Shown here one piece after another: positions 10,849 to 23,892 of a DNA stretch of 64,000 nt. Numbering within the stretch: position 1 is the stretch's first letter; each line of letters starts with the position of its first letter. Location of the stretch: positions 4,092,001-4,156,000 of the forward strand of contig CAUWAG010000006.1 of NCBI GenBank assembly GCA_963556695.1, given 5' to 3'. A program made the translations under genes and the position numbers. Under the pieces are notes generated by a model that saw only the letters and a program-made list of their open reading frames with translations, was not told the origin of the DNA and searched no databases. This DNA is from Anthostomella pinea. Taxonomy: Eukaryota > Ascomycota > Sordariomycetes > Xylariales > Xylariaceae.

Positions 10849-11841
10849 ATGTCCTCCTCCCTCCGCCACATCCGCCTGCTCCCCTCTCTAAATCAAAGCG
10901 CCGCCTCCCACCCAAGCTACCCCAGCTACGCGCTCGCGACACGCATCCAGACACAGCTGCAACTCGACCTGCTTTCCTGGAAAGCCCAGCCCCCTTCCAC
11001 GCGCGGCCCGCCCCCGCCCCCGACGCTCTTGTCGTTCACGCCGGCCCCGACGTATACCTTTGGGCGGCGGCAAACCGAGCCCCTGGCCGCAGCGGAGCTG
11101 GAGCGGTTGCGGGCGCCGCTGAGGACGGGGGAATGGAGAGGTGGTAGGGGGGGTGCTGGTGCTGGTGGTAACAATGAAGGCGCACCCTGGTTCACGCCCA
11201 TAACCACCCACGCGCCGCGCGGCGGCCTGACGACGTACCACGGCCCGGGCCAGGTCGTCTTCTGGCCCGTCATCGATTTGCGCGCGCCGACATACGCGCC
11301 GCTTACCGTGCGCGACTACGCGTGTCTATTAGAAAAAACGACAATAGCGACGCTGGGGCGGCGGCCGTGGGGGCTGCGGGGGTTCACGACGGGGAATCCG
11401 GGGGTGTGGGTGCGGCATGGGGAGAGCAGGGCAGAGTGGAATACTACGAAAGAAAACGAGAACGACGAGCGCAAGATCGCAGCCCTGGGTGTGCACCTTC
11501 GCCGCCACGTCACCTCCTTAGGTGTCGCTATCAATGTTAACGTGCCCGTCACCGGCCCCGAGGACGCGAACCCCTGGGCGCGCATCGTGGCGTGCGGCCT
11601 GGGCGACAAGGGCGTGACGAGTATCGCGCACGAGCTGCGAGACTACGAGCAGCATGCCCTTTCGGAGGAGACGCTAGCGCGCCAGTGGGCGGCTGAGTTT
11701 GCGCAGCATCTGGGTCTGGGCCCGCGGGCCGATGGGGCTGATGAGAAAGGGCCGGACGAGGGGCCGGTGTGGGATGTGGACGTGGGCGATTTGCTAAGGG
11801 GCTGGGGCTGGGGGTGGCAAGCAATTTTCGAATATTACTAA
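10849..11841 (+). CDS. LIP2: Lipoyl(octanoyl)transferase, mitochondrial (LipB/LIP2)
   Basis: Transfers octanoyl from acyl-carrier protein to lipoyl-domain lysines such as the H protein, the first step of mitochondrial lipoate synthesis, needed for pyruvate and 2-oxoglutarate dehydrogenases and glycine cleavage. Single exon, 330 aa. The signature RGGLTTYHGPGQ is at residues 124-135, the conserved basic K209 within ERKIAALGVH, the N-P-W/IVACGL block at 241-250 with catalytic C249, and GVTS at 255-258. An Arg/Ser-containing, acid-poor N-terminus fits a mitochondrial presequence. A Gly-rich insertion (about 95-110) and an acidic Gly/Pro-rich tail after about 290 are not part of the fold. The start at 10849 is the first ATG after a CCAACCCA leader. 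The gene stands alone, not in a cluster. Confidence 0.93.
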   Translation: MSSSLRHIRLLPSLNQSAASHPSYPSYALATRIQTQLQLDLLSWKAQPPSTRGPPPPPTLLSFTPAPTYTFGRRQTEPLAAAELERLRAPLRTGEWRGGRGGAGAGGNNEGAPWFTPITTHAPRGGLTTYHGPGQVVFWPVIDLRAPTYAPLTVRDYACLLEKTTIATLGRRPWGLRGFTTGNPGVWVRHGESRAEWNTTKENENDERKIAALGVHLRRHVTSLGVAINVNVPVTGPEDANPWARIVACGLGDKGVTSIAHELRDYEQHALSEETLARQWAAEFAQHLGLGPRADGADEKGPDEGPVWDVDVGDLLRGWGWGWQAIFEYY

Positions 11842-12425
11842 TTAAATATTTAATTTCTTTGTTTTATAGGTGTACAGGTGTGTATAGATACCCGGCCGAC
11901 CTTAGGAAGCGGAGGTTGCCCGTGGGTATGTAGAGGGCGTGGATGCTGACTAGGTACATGAGGTAGTCCTGCTAGGAGAAGAGAGAGGTTTGGATGTGCG
12001 CCAAGGCGGGCTTCTCATGACAGGGGAGTCCGCAGGCTGGAATCGGGGCCCTCTTAGCTTTGGGGTTTCTGTCATCACTTGGACTGGTAGAATGGTACAG
12101 GCTACAGATCACCAGTTTGAGTCTCCCACGATGCAAGAGCGCGTTAGCCGGCCTGGGCCATGTGAGACCTCAAGAGAAAGCCAGGACGCCTTGCCCGCAG
12201 CTCTTCAGATCTAGCCTAGCTTACCGTCAAGGCTCTATGGGCACACATCGTTCCGCAGCGTGGCCGCGGATACGCGCCACGAAACTCGCGCATAAGTAGG
12301 CCCTCGCGGCAGAGAGCATTCATGATGACCCATTTCCGTCACCATCTACACCAAAACGGGTTTTCATGGCTTGGATAGATGACCAAAAAAAGTCGAAGAA
12401 AAAAAGGTTCCGGCGAACAAAGCAG
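11842..12425. other. Intergenic downstream of LIP2
   Basis: AT-rich 3' UTR just after the stop, then ordinary intergenic DNA; no gene seen. Confidence 0.6.
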
Positions 12426-12429
12426 AAAA
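12426..12429 (-). terminator. Pol III T-run behind the tRNA gene
   Basis: On the minus strand a TTTT run follows the tRNA 3' end after about 9 nt, the usual RNA polymerase III stop. Confidence 0.6.
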
Positions 12430-12438
12430 TTTAATGAT

Positions 12439-12515
12439 GCATTAGCCGCGAATCGAACGCGGGGCCTGCCGAAGTTGTATGGCAACGGCAGATTTTACCA
12501 CTAAACCACTAATGC
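12439..12515 (-). tRNA. tRNA-Gly (GCC) with a probable 7-nt intron
   Basis: Reverse complement folds as a tRNA: acceptor stem GCATTAG pairing with CTAATGC, D-arm GTTTAGTGGTAAAAT (A-box TGGTTTAGTGGT), T-arm CCGCG-TTCGATT-CGCGG (B-box GTTCGATTC). The anticodon stem is TGCCG/CGGCA. The anticodon loop is 14 nt instead of 7, and the GCC anticodon sits at 34-36 followed by A37. Seven extra nucleotides after A37 fit the canonical nuclear tRNA intron position 37/38. No CCA is encoded, as in eukaryotes. Confidence 0.9.
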
Positions 12516-13293
12516 TGAGTAAAAGAAAAACTCCTCTGATTGGATAGAAATTTAGTGTTCTGTAAGCGAATATGAAGGCAGAATGGAGGTCCTCGGGCTT
12601 CTCTCGGCGCTTCTCAGCCGCGGCAACACTAGAAAGTGGACTTCCTACCTTGACAGAGGCGCGCCAGCAGTGAGGTTGGCAATGGAGTCGGCTGCAGGAC
12701 ACTTGCTGTATTCCAGACAAGGTCTGCGAACCCTCATCAAATGGAAATTTGCTGCCAGCAGACCTGGAAAGGCCGCGTGCTGGTCAGCTAACTATGTGAC
12801 TTGACAGGCGTTCGATTGGGCATGTCAAACAGCGCGGTAGTCAAGGATCTAGTCAAGGATCTGAGGGGCATTATCGCGGACGAGTGCGGTACAAAGTGCG
12901 GTGACAAGTAGACTCAAGTCGATATTCTCATTGAATCGACTTGCAACTCCTATGCAGCCGTTTTGCGGGTCAGCCTACTATCTGAGAGCACGTGCAGGTA
13001 TACTCTGCTTGTCTCTTCATGACGGAACTTATTCCTGCAGATTTCGTATTAATCCTTATTTCCCCCGGGCGCTTCCCGTTCCGAACCTGCTTGGGCGAAT
13101 ATGCTGCATAGCCCGAACGTTTCTCATTATCTCGCCTCAGTTGTATAAAATGTAGATTGCCAGCGGACGCCAGTTCTCCGCTGAGCCTTCGGTTTGCCGA
13201 TTCAACGCCATGTGTCCGTGGAATAAATGTCAGAGTTGCCTCCACCCCAACCGAGAAATGCGATCAACTAACAACCGGGGGCGTGTAGTGCCT
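12516..13293. other. Intergenic between tRNA and otubain 3' end
   Basis: No gene seen. A short direct repeat TAGTCAAGGATCT occurs twice at about 12838-12863. Confidence 0.55.
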
Positions 13294-15780
13294 CTATCCC
13301 CTGCTCTCCTTTTTGATGAACGCGCAATGCTCAGTGCTCCGTTTTCGGCCCCCAACCTTGCCGCTTGGCATCTCTTCATCGCCATCCGGTCTGTACATTT
13401 CCGGCTGAAAATTCGTGTTGTTGTAGTGGGCGACGTTGAAGTGGCTGTTCTTGAACGTGTTTGTGGTGTACGCAGGTTCGTACGAGCTGTTGTTCTCCGC
13501 CATCTCGGGCAAGAGGGGGAAGTTGTACTTGCTGAAGCGGAGAGGATGTACCGTCACTGGAGTAGTGGCTTGTTGCTGTGGAGGAGTCGGCTGCTGCGAA
13601 GGCGGAAGAGGGAGGTTGTCCGGGAAGTTCTGCGTGACCCATGGCGACTGAGGGGAATGGGCATACGAATCGGAGACTGGGGATGGAGCAGTCGGACATG
13701 TCAAGGGGGACAGACCTGAAGGCTCGAAGCCTCCGGGTATCATTCCCAAGACGCTCAGATCCAAGGTCGAGTAGTTGGATGCAACAGTGCTCTGGATGTC
13801 GTGATGGTGTGCAAAGGTTGCGCGGTTGACCTGGAGAGATATCGGTCCGGTAGGAACAGGCGTGGCCTGAAGCTGGGAGTCGCGGTATAAGAGGTCATAG
13901 TGGCCTGGCCGATAGAGCAGGTAGATGAACGGCCCCAACGTAGAAGCACCTTGCCCAACAGCCTCGTTAGGCATCCGGTACACGTTGACCTCTGTACCTT
14001 CGCTTCGATCCAGGTAGGCAATTTCCAGCACCATCCCTGCTGGCTTCAACAGGATATCGCACAGTATGACGACACCAATATACTCAATCTCCATGTTGAT
14101 CACCATGATGTTGCTGCTGATGTAGCTCTCGATACCGCCCTCAATGCGATCCCGGTACTCTGCGGCGTTAGCTCTCAACCATGCGGTTGCAAGCAGACGC
14201 TGGTGGTAGATGAGGCTCGGCGATGTGGCAGCATCATTAAACTTGGCGGTGATGATTGCCATAGGATTTTGACCGGCTTCCATAGCTGTGATGACATCGT
14301 CGAATAACACATCAGTCTCCTCCACCATGTCGACCATGAGTTCCCAAGTCTGCTCCCCAATGTCATTCTGGATGAAGACATCCAGGCTCTTCAGTCGGGC
14401 TCTTTCGCCTGAGACCTGGTTGACGTCGCCACATTGTGCCAGGGTCTCGAAGTAGGCAAAGGCAATCGCTATATTGGCGCAAGAGATGCCGGTCAGCAGT
14501 GCATATGCCGGGAGTGATATGGGTGGGACTGGACATGGCCCCACGGCAATGAAGCTGTCGTCACATGTGCTGATCAATCAGAGCAGAGCACATCACCCTG
14601 GTCCCCAACATCCCAGGGGCATCCAGGGGCGACCATGGGCTGGCTGGGTGATAGTGATTGCGGGGTATGTAGATAGGTAGACAGATAGACAGACATGGCA
14701 CTGGAATCGGGGAGCTGGGAGTCGAGGACAGGAAGATGTCTGATAGTGGGCAGTGATTTTTGCGAGGGAGGAAACGCATAGCAATAGGTCGCAAACTCAC
14801 CTCGCCAACCACAGTTACCGTCCCCTTGGATCGGACGGTAGTGCGAATACGTCTCGGGTAGAGCCTAGGATAGACTGTTAATGGGTCGTTCGGGACAGAC
14901 TGTCAATCCACGTCGTTGCACACTCACCATTGTTTTGGCGACATAAGTTGGATCTGCTTTGGCATACTCCTCTGTTATCGCCTGGCTGGACGTCTTGTCG
15001 CCGACCAGGGGTCCCTATTCAAAATGCACCATGTCAGCCAACGTGTGTTCCTGTCCACCCTCTCTGTTTTTAACTTTCGGGTTGCACATGAGAATGCACG
15101 AGGCGTGACGTGAATGATATTCACACAAGCAGTACCAAACGTGAAAGGCAAAAGTGAATGAAGATGGCAAGGGCGTGTGGTGGGTTACTGACCTGTAGCT
15201 GCGGCTGGTAGTCCCATGCTGCCGCCTCTTGCTGGGCCATCTCGTCCTGCTCCATCGTGTGATGCCGACGGTGGCGACGCTGGCTGCGACCGTGGCCGCG
15301 GTCGTGGAGGAGGTGGTTGTTGTGGTTGTTGTGGTTGTGGTTGTGGTTGTGGGATTGGGATTGGAGGCGGTGGTTATAGGTGCGATGGTGGGGTTGCCCC
15401 TGTTGGTGTCGGTGTTGGGGCCCCGGTATCGAGTTAATCGAGTGGTAATTGGCAGGAAGTTGGTGGCCGTTGTGGAAAGCGGGCGAGCCGAAAACGTCAG
15501 CAGCTGTCGGTCCACCTCTTGCACCTGCTGCAGCATTTACTCCAGGTCTAGCTCCAGCTCTAACTCCAACTCCAGCGCCAGCTACTGCACCCAGCCTGCC
15601 ACTGCCAACACCAATTCCAGCTCCAGCTCCAGCTCCAGCTCTAGCATCCAAGGCATGCCCTCCCCCAAACTGACCCAGCGGCGTGCTTTGGAACGCAGTA
15701 TAATCGGTGAAATCTGTGTCGGCTACATCGAGTCCATGGTAACCGAATTGGGCGAAAGGGGTCGGCTGAGGCTGGAACAT
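13294..15780 (-). CDS. Otubain-type deubiquitinase (peptidase C65) with long low-complexity ends
   Basis: Cysteine protease that removes ubiquitin from substrates. Exons 15780-15193, 15014-14928, 14864-14801 and 14468-13294 join in frame to 637 aa. The catalytic block ETYSHYRPIQGDGNCGWRAIAF is split by the last intron just after the Arg codon; catalytic Cys is residue 243 and Asp 240. The catalytic His is in PGHYDLLYR at about 436. The N-terminal ~190 residues hold an Ala/Gly run from a GCTGGA repeat and a His/Asn/Gln run from a GTTGTG repeat (15312-15352). The C-terminal ~190 residues are Pro/Gln-rich, ending in a basic KVGGRKR stretch. The last intron is 332 nt, long for this genome. The frame is open further upstream, but only from a TTG preceded by TAG, so the start at 15780 (MFQPQP) is used; an upstream spliced start is possible. 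Confidence 0.9.
15312..15352 (-). repeat. GTT/GTG microsatellite coding His/Asn run in otubain
   Basis: Imperfect (GTGGTTGTT)n tract that encodes the HNHNHNHNNHNNH run on the minus strand; a likely site of length variation between strains. Confidence 0.8.
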
Positions 15781-18700
15781 GCCTGGGTAGGTCTTGTCGG
15801 TCTCCAAGTCTGTACCTGCACCTGCACCTGCGCCTGCACCTGTGCCTGAGCCTGAGCCCGAGCTTGACCCCGAGCAGGGGAGCTTCGGTTCATGAAAGCT
15901 CTAGGGGACCTGGCGGGAAACCCTGTTGGCACGCCGACTTGTTCTAAGGATGGCTTCGATTGAGGGCTCATTAAGTCCTCCTCCTTGCAGCCGCAATGAA
16001 CAGCAACGAAAAAATGGAAGTGGAGGAGAGGACGGAGAAGTGGAGGAGAGGACGGAGAAATGGAGAAAGGGGAAGGAGAGGGTAGAGTGGAAGACTGGAA
16101 GGCAGAAGGAGACTATGGGAGAGTAAGACGGGAGGGGATCCAGAGACTTGGTAACGGGGGCGGACCTTTGTCCAAAACAAGCTGAGTGCCGATGGGAATC
16201 AATATGTCAGTCAGTCACTGAAGCGAACTGACAAGTCGATCGGGTTGCAGCAGCAGCAGCAGTACCGCACCGGGAGCAGAGACGGGTGTCGAGGAGGCAA
16301 AGGGCTGGCATAAAAGCACTGAGCATGATACATAGACTGCTCCCAGAGATATGGATGTATGGATGGATAATGTAGCTAGCTATGTACAGACCCTGTACCA
16401 TTTGTCTCACTGCTCCCACACTTCTCCAACGATAGCCACACGTCCGACTGTCTATTCCGATCCTGCCGCCGCCACGTACAGTGGTGTCGGTAGTATTGTG
16501 GTGTGTGTCCATAAGGTACTAAAGAGAGCATCTCGTAAATCGATACCGTTTGAACTACTGAAAGGTGCCGTAGAGGAGGACGAAGAAGCACAAAGGCAGA
16601 CCCTGGGAGTCCCCTGTCTGTACTTACATCCATGTAACTATAGTACTACTGTATATAGTTCGGTACTGTCCGTGCGCTGCATCGGCCAAGGCGTGGCATC
16701 GGCTGCTGGCATTGGAGCTCCATCCCGGTACCAGCATTCGCTACCGAACACCATCACCAACAGAGCTCCCGATCTTGGCAAGCAAGTTCTTACATACCTA
16801 ACCTATATGTATAAGCCGGATGTTAAGTCGGCATATCCGGTCATGGTCATGTTCTGGTAATGCTTTACCTGAAATCCCACCCGTCCGTTACAGTTCCATT
16901 GGGATAACAGCAGCAGAAGCAGACCAGCGATCGACGTGTTCTATTCTCGTGTTTCGGTAATAAAAGACCGACATAGAGGTCAAATACCCTAGCGCGGCAC
17001 GGCAAGCGCTGGCGTCGGCGGCTGAGACCACAATTTCTGCAACTGCCAGGGTCCCAGGACAGGGGCCATCAATGATCGGTGATCACCACTTCCTCCTTGT
17101 CCGTTCATCCATGGTACTGATGAGCGAGCACGCCGCAAATGTTCACGGCCGACAACCTCGTCGCCTGTAGCCTGTAGGCCGTGGATCAGAAAGCCCGTCC
17201 CTGAGCAGCGACAAGTCTGGTACTCGCAATCTATGTACTATACGGTACCACGCCTTACCAGCTTCATCTGACCATCCGTCCGTCACCTACGTCGTCCGTC
17301 ATCCATCATCCTTCATCAGGACGGACATCTACGGTACTTTCTACGCCCAATCCGGCAAAGCTATCGCCAAGCTATATACCCTTGGGCAATCCTTCGCACT
17401 ATGGTCCTCCCAGATCTCACCCTTCCCCAGACTGGTGCTTACGGCGTACCATACAGCTGCCATATTGCCTCTTCTGCGACGTTATAATGGGTTAGGGTAT
17501 ATCGCCCCCATTATGATCAGCTGGATGACAATGTGGCCGGCCTGCCTCATGGTGAGCAGTCTGGCAGTACACATGTTGCGAGGCCGCAGCCAATGTACAG
17601 CCAACGTACATCGTCTCCCCGCACAGCCTATGCATAATCCACAGAAACGCCTCTGGCTACTAGCCTCCGTTTCCAGCCGTGCTTTGGCTTCGGCGGCAGG
17701 CAAAAACAGCCCGTCAAGTCGCGATGGGACAGGCCATCGTACGCATAGCACCGTCCGGTGCTGTTCATCTCGCCCATCCACTTGACGGGAGGCTGGGTAA
17801 CGGACGAGCAAACATTTCACGGCAACGGAGAACAGCCAAACACTTCATAGGTGGATAAGAGATCGGCTGTTACCGCTACGACCCTACTGCATCACTGGCA
17901 CGATTTGCATGGGCCGGCATGTTCGGTGGTGGCACGAGATATAGCGAATTGATGACCCGATACCACCATGCGCAAGCCCAGACCAGCGTGGAGAGGACAG
18001 TGCCACGGTAGCACAACAGCTCAAGCGAGCATGCAACGCTGAAAGTACATGCCGCCCTTGGCGTTGTGTCCGATGGTCCGCCAAGGCACGAGCAGAGCGT
18101 TGACGGTTGGACTGAGCACGGGAATCGGTGGACGGTACACCACAGTCCCGTTCCCATACTCCCAGAGAGGCTGCTATCATGATCGCTGGTATGTAAGTAA
18201 TCTGGCTAACATCACGTCACCAGCTCGCCTCTGGTTTAGTGCACCAAGCTGACAAGAGGTAGCTATGGCTCTCGACCTGCACACGGCCACATCCAGCGAG
18301 TGTACTGTATCGATGATCTCTCCAACATACGAGATGCCTCGAAGTGAAGCATTCTCTGAATATGGCCGGAAAGACGGTGTGAGATGAAGTCATCCCATGT
18401 CTATTGGACGACGCCAGGTTGCGGCAACGACTCTCGTAACGCTGCGTTCCATAGGTTGATGAACACAGGCAGGACACTCGGCAGGATCCCAACAACCTCT
18501 TGAACCCCAACACATAGCTTGGCAGCTAAGCATGTAAAGGGCTTTCGTCCATACATATGTGTCTTACGGAGCTCGCAGGGCCAGTGCTGCAAGTCGACAC
18601 GCCAACATATCTCCTACATACGGCCCTGGGAGCACCTCCGTACCAAGGTTTTATTGCAGGTCTGGCAGTCTGAATACCCCGCCTGCTGTCAGCTACCGTA

Positions 18701-21700
18701 CAAGGGTGCCATGCTGATTCACCTGGACTCACCTAGAACCAGTTGACAGCTGGAGAGACAATCTGTACGTGATCTTGCGACGTGGACTTATGCAGCGTCG
18801 CTACGGGAAATACCTTGCCTGAAGATGAGTTCCCTTCCCGCTTGTTCCACGGAAGTGATATGGCTACTGAACGTCGACACACGCAGTGGTTGTGTGCGAT
18901 CGAATGTCGACATACTTCTCGGTCGCGAGTTCTTCGCTGCTCTTATTCTTACGAAACACATATGACTGCTGTGGTCCTATTCCAACCAACACCATGTTTG
19001 GGACCCCATGGGGTCTGCATGATGGGCCATCACGCAGAAGCAAAGCAAGCACCAGCGCCTGGAGGATTCAAACCCCGGCTTCTTCGGCGTAGTATGCACG
19101 CCACCGCAGCATCGGCCAAGCCCAGGCCTGGGTATCACAACCATACTCTCTATCTCACCTTGGCCGTCACTGTCAACGGCCGTCGAGCGATATACAGCTA
19201 GCGTTGGTCCGATCGAGATGTGGTGGCAAGAAGAATGCCGTCAGTAACCCACCGAAGCTCATCGTCGCCGTTGCCCGCCATCGCCCGCCGTCAACATCGT
19301 CATTGTCGACATCAGTCTGCAGGTACAGTGACACGTAAACGGCAGACGATCTGCGAACTGTGGCTCGTGCGACCCGTAGCCGTATTAGCAAGCTGACTAG
19401 CAGCTTTCTTCACTGCGCCATCGAGGCAATAGTCATCGGCCTATACGCCTCTTCAAGACCTTACACGCGGAACACTCCCATCAGCACTAGGCGTCACTAT
19501 CTGCGTCCACGAACGTCGACTACGCTTTGCAATGAGAAGCAGGAAACGACGAGGATTTAGTGAGGCTGGTCTACTAACAAGTAACAACAAGCTCTAGAGA
19601 AGCGCCCGTCCTGCTGGACAGGGGACTGGGCCAATCATTCGAGACCACCGCCATCCCCGGATTTCCCATCAAGATCTACGCTGGACCGAATGGGATCCAC
19701 GATCTGCTAGTCGGATTGGTCGTCAATCTGGAATGTCCCGCGCGGCTTGACCCTGGCCATGGCCTTGGATTATTTTCCTGCCATCACACTTCCTGGCTAG
19801 CCGCCACATGTGGTTGAAACGGGCTCGGCCTTCGCCCTGCCCGACCGTGAAACTGTTTCTTCCAGTCCTGTCACATCCGGATTATGTGCTGGGAAACACA
19901 GCGCCAACGGCCGTTTTGTATTTCGATCCATTTTACGATCTGTCAGGTACCACGTCACCTTCAGTACTACGAGGTACTTGAACACCAGAGGACCACCCGT
20001 GTGTGACCAAGCCATCAAGGTTTGGGTGGACTGCCTTGGGCTACTTCAGCCGGGGCGGAGAATGTCACTGTGGTGGTGCTCTAATACGACGACAATACAT
20101 TCTGTCATTGTCCAGCTCTATGGAAAGCTTCTTGGTGCTAGCAAGCTTGTAGGTCTGCGATACTCCTTGATCTCCGACCTGCATAGCTCGCGCGCGCCAG
20201 ATCCACCATGATTCTAGGTGAGCATGATGTTAGCAGGGCTCGGCGGCAAACACTGATGCTATTCCTGCAGTACGACAGTGCACGGTCTTCGTCATACACC
20301 GGTTCCACTAGCGAACGGAAAGGTGCATGAATTTCACGATGCGTGCTATGCCAAGATGGCGTACGGTACTTGAGCTGTGTTCAGGCCGCACGAAGCCAAC
20401 GGCCGCTCATAGTGCTGAACCGCCTTTCTCCGACTGTCCTACCTCCCGCAAATGGACACGAGAAGGGATATGTCATCTTTGAGAGGAATGACATCTCCAA
20501 GACGACGTCGTGACATGGACGGCAATGCCCAGCGCTGCTGGGTGTCGTAACCTGTCATGTATGTCAAGGCGAGGAAGGGGATTCCATGCCCAAATCTTCA
20601 GTCTCTCACATGCAATCAATCATCATACTCGCATGCAGCATCGGAGAGTCGCGCTCGCTGTCGATATGGTACCCGTACACAGACTTTTCTCATTCGTTGC
20701 ACCAGGCCATGCAGCAAGCCCGCAGCCAAAGAGCAAGCTTGGTTTCTTTTCACGTCCTCACATCACAGTGCCGAATCAATCCTCATCGTGCCATCGCAAA
20801 TGCCCCTCCTTTTTCAACCTACGGTCTGGCCTATTCACTATCATGGGCATATTCCAGATATTCCCCTACAACTTCTCTACGTGGTCTCTCTCTCCACAAC
20901 ATACCACGCGAGCCGCAGCGCAACCTGTGCAGGTTTATTGCACAGCAGACAGCCCATCATCTACTGTCATCCATCCTCCCATCCACCAGTTAGAGCAACT
21001 CGGGCATAATCATCTCGTCACGCAGTAACCGCTGCAGCAGCTATTGGCCCGAGGGACGTTGCACTCGCTTCCGGCCCGCTCATCCCAGCCAACGCACGCC
21101 ACAGCCCGCTTATCTTCGATTGACTGACAGCCGCGGGAAGCTGATCTTTGTGCCTTGGTACCTGGTTGCATGTCTGAAACTTGGTGTGCCATCTGGCAGA
21201 ACACCTAAGGAAGCCTCCTGAGTTCCGTGACGATCCCGTTCCACCTCGCACGGTTTCGCCATGCATATCTCTGCACCTACCTCTGGACCAACGGCACACT
21301 CGGATGTCACGATCACGCTGTACACGCGTCCGTTACGCGCGTTCTGCTGTCGAAAAAGCAGATATGTATTACCACAGCTCCCATGCCTGCACGAGTGTCT
21401 GGCTGTGTGTTCATCCACCCGTCAATGCATGCGCACTCCCATGCACCCATGCAACCACGCGTCCCATCCCATCGTATCTGTCACAGCGGCCGAAGAAGCA
21501 AAACATCCCAGCCACTATCACGTAAGAGTTCTGACCACCCTTTCCCTCCGCATGCAATCCCATCAACCGAGCACATGGATAAGGAGAGGATACAGGAGAA
21601 ATCTTCACTACTACCTCATACGCACATGTCATCACGTAAATATCCCTGCTCCCGCGCCCGCGGAGCTTCCGCCCGCGTCGATCTTCATGCGCTGTGCCTG

Positions 21701-23702
21701 TGGCTGCGATCAGGATCTGGCCAGCACCTTCAACCACACACCTGCGGGGAGCGCGGTCTTCCCTTGACGGATTGCTGCGTGCTGTCTGCTCGTGCTTGTA
21801 CTCCTGCTTGTATATCCCCCGGAGTTGGTGTTACCTGCGGGTTTCCCGCGGGAGCCTACGTCGGCTACTCCAGGCTGTACGCTGTACTCTCCTCTGAGCT
21901 TCTGCTCCGTGCGGTTTCCCTTTTATGGTGCAAAAAAAAAAAGTGCTCTGTAGATGCGTAACACTTTCACCACATACTGCTGTGCTTCGTTCGTTTAGGC
22001 TGCTGTGCTAGGTCACTCGAGAACATGGGTACGCCACATATCTTGTGTTCACCTGCTTGCTACTCGTTTTTCGACTTGCCTGGTTGCGTGTTTGCCTACT
22101 TGGTTGCCTGTTCGTTTTGGCACCGACGACAATTTCCATCTCTCATCTCCCACCCAGGCACATAGCTCCAGGTTGCAACCAAGGGGTAGGCATAACGTTA
22201 CCGACCGCCGGCCCCGTTCCTATTTGTCCATCGGCACGTCGCGATGCGATTTTATGCAAGGTGCGTTCCATTGCTACCCGCCCCCGGCGAGAAAACCACG
22301 CACAGTCACCCAGTCGTCTATCGCCAAGCCCATTCCTCCCGTCTGGGCATGCCGGCCTGTCTGCTTGCCTCTTTGCTACCGGTCTCTTCTCATGTAACCT
22401 AAAGTTTTCACCCTTTCGTGAAGAACTCACCCTTGTCCGGCATGTCCGAATACAGTGCTGCCGCTGCCGTGTCTGTGTGTTTGAGCTTGCAGCATAGCAT
22501 ACGGGGGGCTGCGTCATGATATTGTGATACTGGAGGTGGATGTTGCTACCCGCGATGTTGTGCTGGTGCAGTCACCCCTGAGCTCCGAGTGACTGACTGA
22601 GTGACTGGCTGGATGCAGTTATCCTGGAGCTATTATGTACTTAGATACTTAGAGCTCCGTGTAGCTACCCATAGCTAAAGCTAGAACAAATCAAGCAGCC
22701 TGGGAGAGCTTGAGTGACCACACAGCCCGGAGCTCGCAACTAGCAACTGACAGGAGAGAAGCTCGGCCGAGGCTAGACCTGGATACCGCCGGCCGCCGGT
22801 CCCTCGGCTTTCGGTTTCGGTTTGATCTTCTGGCTTGTACCGTAATTATATGGCTGATGTCAGGCAGACCGGCTTGTGTAACGTGCTTCGGAACGACGCG
22901 TTAGGGGGGTGCGGGAGTGTTAAGCTTCGGGCGTGGGACTAACTTACTGAGCTGGCTGCTTGTTGTATGGTGCTGTGTGCGTCTGACGAGTAAGTGAATC
23001 ACGTAAAGACTGGTTTTAGCGTTTTAGATAAGCGAACTCTTTGGTATATCAAGAAGGGCTCAGCGCTTCTCATTTGGTTCACTTCATGCTGGTGTAAACA
23101 CTGCTTCACAGTATCGCGAGGTATTTACGGCATTATTGATTGCTACAGCTTTCATTGCCAGTATATCAAACGAAACTATCCTGCAGTCGGGCTTGAACTA
23201 TGCCAGAACGGATCACCTATGAGCAAGCACTGCAGTTGAGCAATGCGATGAACTGTTATTGCACTGCGGCCGCGCTAACAAGTACGCTGCTACCTCCCTC
23301 ACCTGCGTTAGAACGACGAAATAAACTAATAGTAGCTCTCGCGCATGGACAGGATCTGATCAGATCAGCCTGCTCGGAGCATCTTGCACATCCTTGGAGA
23401 AATTCACCGTCTCGGTCCACGTTATGATATTATTCTGTCTCCTGCTTCGTAGTTCCTGTGCCTAGTATTAGTCGATTTGTTTCCTGCTGGCCGTGGCTCG
23501 CTGTGAGAGAGGCTCCCTTGCGATGCCTCTGGGGAGCTTATCCCGGCCATTCGCGCATGGCCGGGGTATAACTATGATCCTTGGACTCTAGATTTCATGC
23601 GTAGCTTATGTTCTCCGCGGCGTCTCACAGAACGATTTAGAGAAGCGTGTCTGTGTGATGAAGCTCCCCACGCCGACAGGCAGAGGACTTAATGGTGAAA
23701 GA

Positions 23703-23892
23703 TTACCGGCGTCGTCTATCCTATAGTTAACCAATTCGAAGCCATTCAGACTTGGTACTTGAAGTGTGTTCTTTCAGATCTGCCGGAAAAGCCGACACTG
23801 CCAGGTCCGGTTCAACTCTTATATAAACAGTTGCGGCAGCAAGTACTTGGTGAACGGGCTGGACCGATGGATCGTACGAGCGAAAGCTGATA
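23703..23892 (+). pseudogene. Coding-like scrap, unknown protein
   Basis: One frame reads ITGVVYPIVNQFEAIQTWY followed by a Leu/Pro/Gln-rich helix-like stretch (LPGPVQLLYKQLRQQVLGER) to a TGA near 23890. Composition is clearly protein-like, but there is no ATG: a TGA lies just upstream and the next plausible stretch is in another frame. It could be a gene relic or an internal exon of an unmodelled gene. Family not recognised. Confidence 0.3.

Noticed and set aside
20510..21028. Three overlapping plus-strand ORFs of 135-172 codons
   Set aside because: All three frames are open at once because the strand is pyrimidine-rich; none looks like protein.
21227..21961. 244-codon ORF in the gene desert
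   Set aside because: His/Pro/Cys-rich composition follows base composition; two other frames overlap it; no domain pattern.
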